Source of the DNA: DALYJJ01 sp031969915
GTDB lineage: Bacteria; Acidobacteriota; Terriglobia; Bryobacterales; Bryobacteraceae
Assembly (NCBI GenBank): GCA_031969915.1
Contig: DALYJJ010000018.1
Span: 1 to 64,000 of the forward strand
Length of the DNA stretch: 64,000 nucleotides
Direction: 5' to 3'
Shown here: positions 58,618 to 64,000 of the stretch, one piece after another
How positions within the stretch are numbered: the stretch's first letter is position 1
Layout of the letters: each line of letters begins with the position of its first letter
Program-made: the position numbers and the translations under genes
Notes under the pieces: generated by a model
Seen by the model: only the letters and a program-made list of their open reading frames with translations
Told to the model about the DNA's origin: nothing
Databases searched by the model: none

Positions 58618-59892
58618 TCAGGAAAGCCGCATCTTCTGGGTCTTTTCGTCCCAGTAGACTTTCTTGTTATTACGCAGCGACATGGTGGCCATGTGGCCGG
58701 GAATGGCCGCGATCTGGCCCGCGGCGGGCGGCGCGATCACCTGCGTCTTGCCGTTGATGGCGTCGAACCAGTTGCGCAGGTGGGCTTCGACGGCGCGGTT
58801 ATCGACGCTGGCCGGGGGCTCGATCTTCATCGCCTCACGCGCCTTCACCTTATCCGGCACCCGCGCGTAGTTTTCCGGCGTGAAGGTCAGCACGCTTCGG
58901 TTCAACACTTCGATGGTGCCCTCGTTCCCCATGAACTGCTCGCCGTAGCCGTAGCGCACGTTGCCGAAGTAGCAGGAGTAGTTGAGGTGGAACTTCTCCG
59001 TGGGGTACTCGTAGAGGGCGCTGATGGTGTCCGGCACTTCGCGGTCGTCGTCGGCGTCGGTCCAGCGGTAGATGCCGCCGGAGGCCACGCAGGAGGCGGG
59101 CAGGGAGCGGTTGAGGACGAAGTTGGTGATGTCGGTCTGGTGGACCAGCAGGTCCGTGGAGATGCCGCTCGAGTAATCCCAGTAGAGACGCCATTGATAG
59201 AAGCGGCGTTTGTCGAAGGGCCGCTTGGTGGCGGGGCCAACGAAGCGCGCCCAATCGGTGTTCTGATCGGTGGCTTCGGGCGGAATCGCGTAGCGCCAGG
59301 CCGGGTTGTCGGGGGGCGAATTCCGGTACCAGAAGGCGCGCACATAGTGGCAGTCGCCGATCATGCCCGCGGCCACCATCTCCTTCGCCTTGATGTAGAG
59401 TTCGTTCGAGCGGTTCTGCGTACCCACCTGGACGACGCGCTTGGTGCGCTCCGCTTCCTTGATGATCTCGTAGCCCTGCTCGACGGTCTTGGCGATGGGT
59501 TTCTCGAGGTAGATGTGCTTGCCCGCGCGGAGAGCGTCCATGGCCATGGAGTGGTGCAGGTGCTCCGGCGTGGCGATGATCACCGCATCTACCGCGGGAT
59601 CTTTCAGGATGTCGCGATAGTCGGCGAAGCCCTTGGCGTCGTTGCCGCCCATGGTCTTCACGCGCTCCTGTGCGCGGCCGATGCGGGGACCGTGGGCGTC
59701 GCACACGGCGGTGATGGTGAAGCGGCCTTCGTTTCCGCGGTAGGCGCGCTCCATCAGGTAGTAGCCACGCCCGCCGGTGCCGATGACGCCGAGAGTGACT
59801 TTGTCATTGGCGCCCTGGGCGGAAAGAACGGCGGGTGCGGCGGCAACGGCGGCGGCGGACTGCAGAAAGCCGCGGCGGGATTGATCGCTCAT
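58618..59892 (-). CDS. Tat-exported Gfo/Idh/MocA-family oxidoreductase (second copy)
   Basis: 424 residues, ATG 59892 with AAGGAGA eight bases upstream. Tat leader SDQSRRGFLQSAAAVAAAPA. Rossmann domain KVTLGVIGTGGRGYYLMERAY and VIIATPEHLHHSMAMDALRAGKHIYLEKPIA with the conserved EKP. Substrate domain with RRFYQWRLYWDYSSGISTD and LLVHQTDITNFVL. It shares architecture with the protein at 32704-34092 but is not a close duplicate. Probably acts on a sugar or glycoside in the periplasm. Confidence 0.88.
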   Translation of the reverse strand: MSDQSRRGFLQSAAAVAAAPAVLSAQGANDKVTLGVIGTGGRGYYLMERAYRGNEGRFTITAVCDAHGPRIGRAQERVKTMGGNDAKGFADYRDILKDPAVDAVIIATPEHLHHSMAMDALRAGKHIYLEKPIAKTVEQGYEIIKEAERTKRVVQVGTQNRSNELYIKAKEMVAAGMIGDCHYVRAFWYRNSPPDNPAWRYAIPPEATDQNTDWARFVGPATKRPFDKRRFYQWRLYWDYSSGISTDLLVHQTDITNFVLNRSLPASCVASGGIYRWTDADDDREVPDTISALYEYPTEKFHLNYSCYFGNVRYGYGEQFMGNEGTIEVLNRSVLTFTPENYARVPDKVKAREAMKIEPPASVDNRAVEAHLRNWFDAINGKTQVIAPPAAGQIAAIPGHMATMSLRNNKKVYWDEKTQKMRLS

Positions 59893-59993
59893 CCGGGGTC
59901 TCCTTAAAGAGCCAGAATATCAATTTCAGAGGCGGCTGACCGGGAAATGGCAGCGGCTGGGCGCCGTGGCGCTGGTCCGCAACTCGAACATGT

Positions 59994-60446
59994 CTACTTC
60001 AGGTTGATGGTCCCGCGGCAGGCCGCCGCGCCGCAGGAGCAAGGGACCTTCGGCACGTCCTTGGCGAAGCGGTAATCGATGGTCAGTTCCTCGCCGGGCT
60101 GGATGTCCCGCATGGACATATAGAGGATGTGCCCCTTGAAGATCCAGGCGTAGACGTTCGGGTCGCACGAGTGGTTGATATACTGCGCACCGCTGCCGCC
60201 GCAGGAGCCGTCGATGGTCCAGTAGTTGTCGAGGGTGAACAGGTAATTCAATGGGCCATCGGCGCGGCGCTTGGTTTCGCGGCGGCTGATCCGCTCACCG
60301 GTATACTCGATGATCTTGCGGCGCGCCGGGATGAACTCCTCGGCGTAGATGCCCCAGCGATGGATTTCCGATGGTGCGACCCGAATCCGGAACTGGCAGT
60401 ACCGGGCAACGATTCTGGGGGGTTCTTGCGATACCTGCGGCTGCAT
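59994..60446 (-). CDS. SET-domain protein (lysine methyltransferase-like)
   Basis: 150 residues from ATG 60446; the frame is open upstream but reads as Ser/Pro/Arg noise. Compact SET domain: IHRWGIYAEEFIPARRKIIEYTGERISRRE, GSGAQYINHSCDPNVYAWI (NHSCxPN, SAM-binding knot) and GEELTIDYRFA (ELxxDY). A post-SET-like Cys cluster CSCGAAACRG follows and would bind zinc with the knot Cys. All catalytic signatures of eukaryotic-type protein lysine methyltransferases are intact. Bacterial SET proteins are sporadic and their targets mostly unknown. Cytoplasmic. Confidence 0.9.
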   Translation of the reverse strand: MQPQVSQEPPRIVARYCQFRIRVAPSEIHRWGIYAEEFIPARRKIIEYTGERISRRETKRRADGPLNYLFTLDNYWTIDGSCGGSGAQYINHSCDPNVYAWIFKGHILYMSMRDIQPGEELTIDYRFAKDVPKVPCSCGAAACRGTINLK

Positions 60447-60570
60447 GCGGCGTGAGTGTTGAGGAATTGTAGCCGATGGGGAGGGGCCGGGGGAAGAGGA
60501 AATTCGACGATGGCGCGCCCGCCGGAGTACCAGGGCGGGCGCGCCGCACGACACCGCGCGACCGGCCGCG

Positions 60571-62684
<2,114 letters not shown>

Positions 62685-64000
62685 TTACCGGGCCGCGGCG
62701 GCGACGACCACGTCCCAGTGGAAGCGCAGGAACTTATAGAGTTCGGACTCGAGAATGCGCTCCTGGTCGCTGTGCGCGCCGTAGCCGAGCGCGCCATCCT
62801 CGAAGTCGATGGCCGGCCCGATGCCGTAGGCGTCCATACCCCGCTCCCGGAGAAATGCCATGTCGGTGGCGCCGGTGCCCATGGCGGGGAGCACGGCTTT
62901 CGGCGCGTAGTGTTTCATGGCCTGCGCTTCGATAATGGCGAACATCGCGGTCTTCAGACTGGAAGGCGGCGACGGCGGCCGCATGTGGCGGCGTGTCTGC
63001 TCGATGGCGATCGTCGGGTCGTTGACGATCTTCGCCAGGTCGGCGAGAAACTGCTCCCGGTTCTCAGTAGGCGCGAGGCGCACGTCGAGCGTCGCCTCGG
63101 CGCTGGAGGGAATGCTGTTGATGCGGATACCGCCGCGGACCATGTTCGGTGAGATCGAGGTGCGCAGCATCGAGTAGTGGCGCGGCTCGTTCCGCTGGAG
63201 CCAATCCTGCACGGCTTCGGACTGGGTGCTGTCGAAGATGCCGTTGTAACGGGCGCGCGCTTCCGGCGGGCTCATGGCGGCGAGTTTCTCGAAGTAGGTC
63301 CGCGTGGTGTCGTTCAGGCGCATGGGCGTGCGCCAGGCGGCCACTCGCGCCACGGCCGAGGAGAGCGCCACCACGGGGTTGTCCATCAAGGGAACGGAGC
63401 CGTGGCCCGCGGTGCCCTTTGCGACCAGGCGCAGGCCGAACGGGATCTTCTCCGCGGTCCCGATGTTCGTCGTCCAGTACTGGCCGCCGCGGCGTTGGGT
63501 GCCGCCGCCTTCGGCCAGGCAGAACTCGGCTTCAATCTCCTTCCAGTGGTTTTCGACCATGTATTGGATGCCGTACTGCACGGAGCCCTCTTCACCCGCT
63601 TCGGCGAGGAAGATGACGTCGCGGTCGAGGGGCACGTTCAGGCGCTTGAGCAGGAGCATGACCATCAAGCCGGCGGCGACATTGTCCTTGTCGTCGACGG
63701 TGCCCCTGCCGTAAATGTGCCCGCCCTGGCGAACGGCTCCGAAAGGCGGGTGCTTCCATTTGGCGGGATCGACGTTGACGGTGTCGGTATGGGCCATGAT
63801 CAGCAGCGGCTTCTTCGCCCCGCTCCCTTTCAGGCGGACCAGAAGGTTCGGCCGCTTGGGATCGGAACTGTAAATTCTTACCGCGATCCCTTCCGCTTCG
63901 AACACCTTCTTGAGGTATTCGACCGCGGGCAACTCGCCGCCGGGGGGATCGGTTGTATCGATCTGAACCAAGGCCTGAAAGTGGCGGAGTAGTTCGGCTT
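62685..64000 (-). CDS. M20-family metallopeptidase, cut by the window edge
   Basis: At least 438 codons; the frame is open at the right edge (ELLRHFQALVQIDTTDPPGGE), so the N-terminus is missing. M20/ArgE/DapE features: LLIMAHTDTVNVDP (metal His and adjacent Asp), GAVRQGGHIYGRGTVDDKDNVAA (bridging Asp), LAEAGEEGSVQYG (catalytic and metal Glu), the dimerisation domain, and a late His ligand in GYGAHSDQERI. Hydrolyses peptides or N-acyl amino acids. Whether a signal peptide is present cannot be seen; many Acidobacterial homologues are exported. Confidence 0.9.
   Translation of the reverse strand, partial: AELLRHFQALVQIDTTDPPGGELPAVEYLKKVFEAEGIAVRIYSSDPKRPNLLVRLKGSGAKKPLLIMAHTDTVNVDPAKWKHPPFGAVRQGGHIYGRGTVDDKDNVAAGLMVMLLLKRLNVPLDRDVIFLAEAGEEGSVQYGIQYMVENHWKEIEAEFCLAEGGGTQRRGGQYWTTNIGTAEKIPFGLRLVAKGTAGHGSVPLMDNPVVALSSAVARVAAWRTPMRLNDTTRTYFEKLAAMSPPEARARYNGIFDSTQSEAVQDWLQRNEPRHYSMLRTSISPNMVRGGIRINSIPSSAEATLDVRLAPTENREQFLADLAKIVNDPTIAIEQTRRHMRPPSPPSSLKTAMFAIIEAQAMKHYAPKAVLPAMGTGATDMAFLRERGMDAYGIGPAIDFEDGALGYGAHSDQERILESELYKFLRFHWDVVVAAAAR

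Overview
The window is GC-rich DNA that most resembles an Acidobacteriota genome of the Solibacter/Bryobacter type. The reasons are large MacB/FtsX-like (ADOP) permeases, two Tat-exported Gfo/Idh/MocA oxidoreductases, PQQ-type and YncE-type beta-propellers, a NIPSNAP protein, and a membrane protein with the N-terminal domain common in Solibacter. No rRNA, intact tRNA, CRISPR array or complete mobile element was found. One assembly gap of ten Ns lies at 39596-39605. The genes at both edges of the window are cut.

Region 1 (1-21.2 kb) is a dense copper (possibly silver) resistance island. From the left it holds a DUF302 protein, a Met/Gly-rich exported propeller, a small exported helical protein and a His-rich protein. 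These are followed by a sigma54-type two-component system with a lytic transglycosylase. Divergent from that is a CusC-CusB-CusA efflux operon with three small exported followers, and a sigma54-like promoter lies just in front of it. Next come a NosL-like protein, a methyltransferase and a second copy of the helical protein. The last unit is a tightly coupled cupredoxin / HMA chaperone / CopA ATPase / ECF sigma factor operon. The sigma factor ends in a Cys-rich tail like the copper-sensing CorE (ECF44) group. The island ends at a 45-nt 3' fragment of a glycine tRNA gene (21130-21174), which looks like the attachment-site scar of an integrative element lying to its left.

Region 2 (21.4-28.7 kb) begins with a HicB/HicA toxin-antitoxin pair beside the scar. 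A minus-strand operon follows: acyl-adenylating enzyme, aldehyde dehydrogenase, GT4 glycosyltransferase and a LolD-like ATPase. It suggests reduction of a carboxylic acid tied to glycoconjugate or export chemistry. A PQQ-like propeller with an EF-hand insert follows, then an unknown cytoplasmic protein closed by a strong terminator.

Region 3 (28.8-42 kb) is ordinary chromosome: an ADOP permease, prephenate dehydratase, O-methyltransferase, Gfo/Idh/MocA protein, GH43 arabinanase, FAH-family hydrolase, SDR, a tandem pair of exported unknown proteins and rsmG.

Region 4 (42-64 kb) opens with an ABC exporter operon (adaptor, ATPase, permease) that also encodes a membrane-anchored 11-residue-repeat protein. 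The rest is a TPR protein, a YncE/phosphoesterase fusion, NIPSNAP, a DUF389/antiporter pair, TreZ, an orphan receiver protein, a second Gfo/Idh/MocA protein, a SET-domain protein, malate dehydrogenase, an unknown protein and a truncated M20 peptidase.

The most unusual single sequence feature is a perfect 23-bp inverted repeat inside cusA. It was created by an in-frame 27-bp insertion flanked by a 10-bp direct repeat, the pattern expected of a template-switch mutation or of an assembly artefact.
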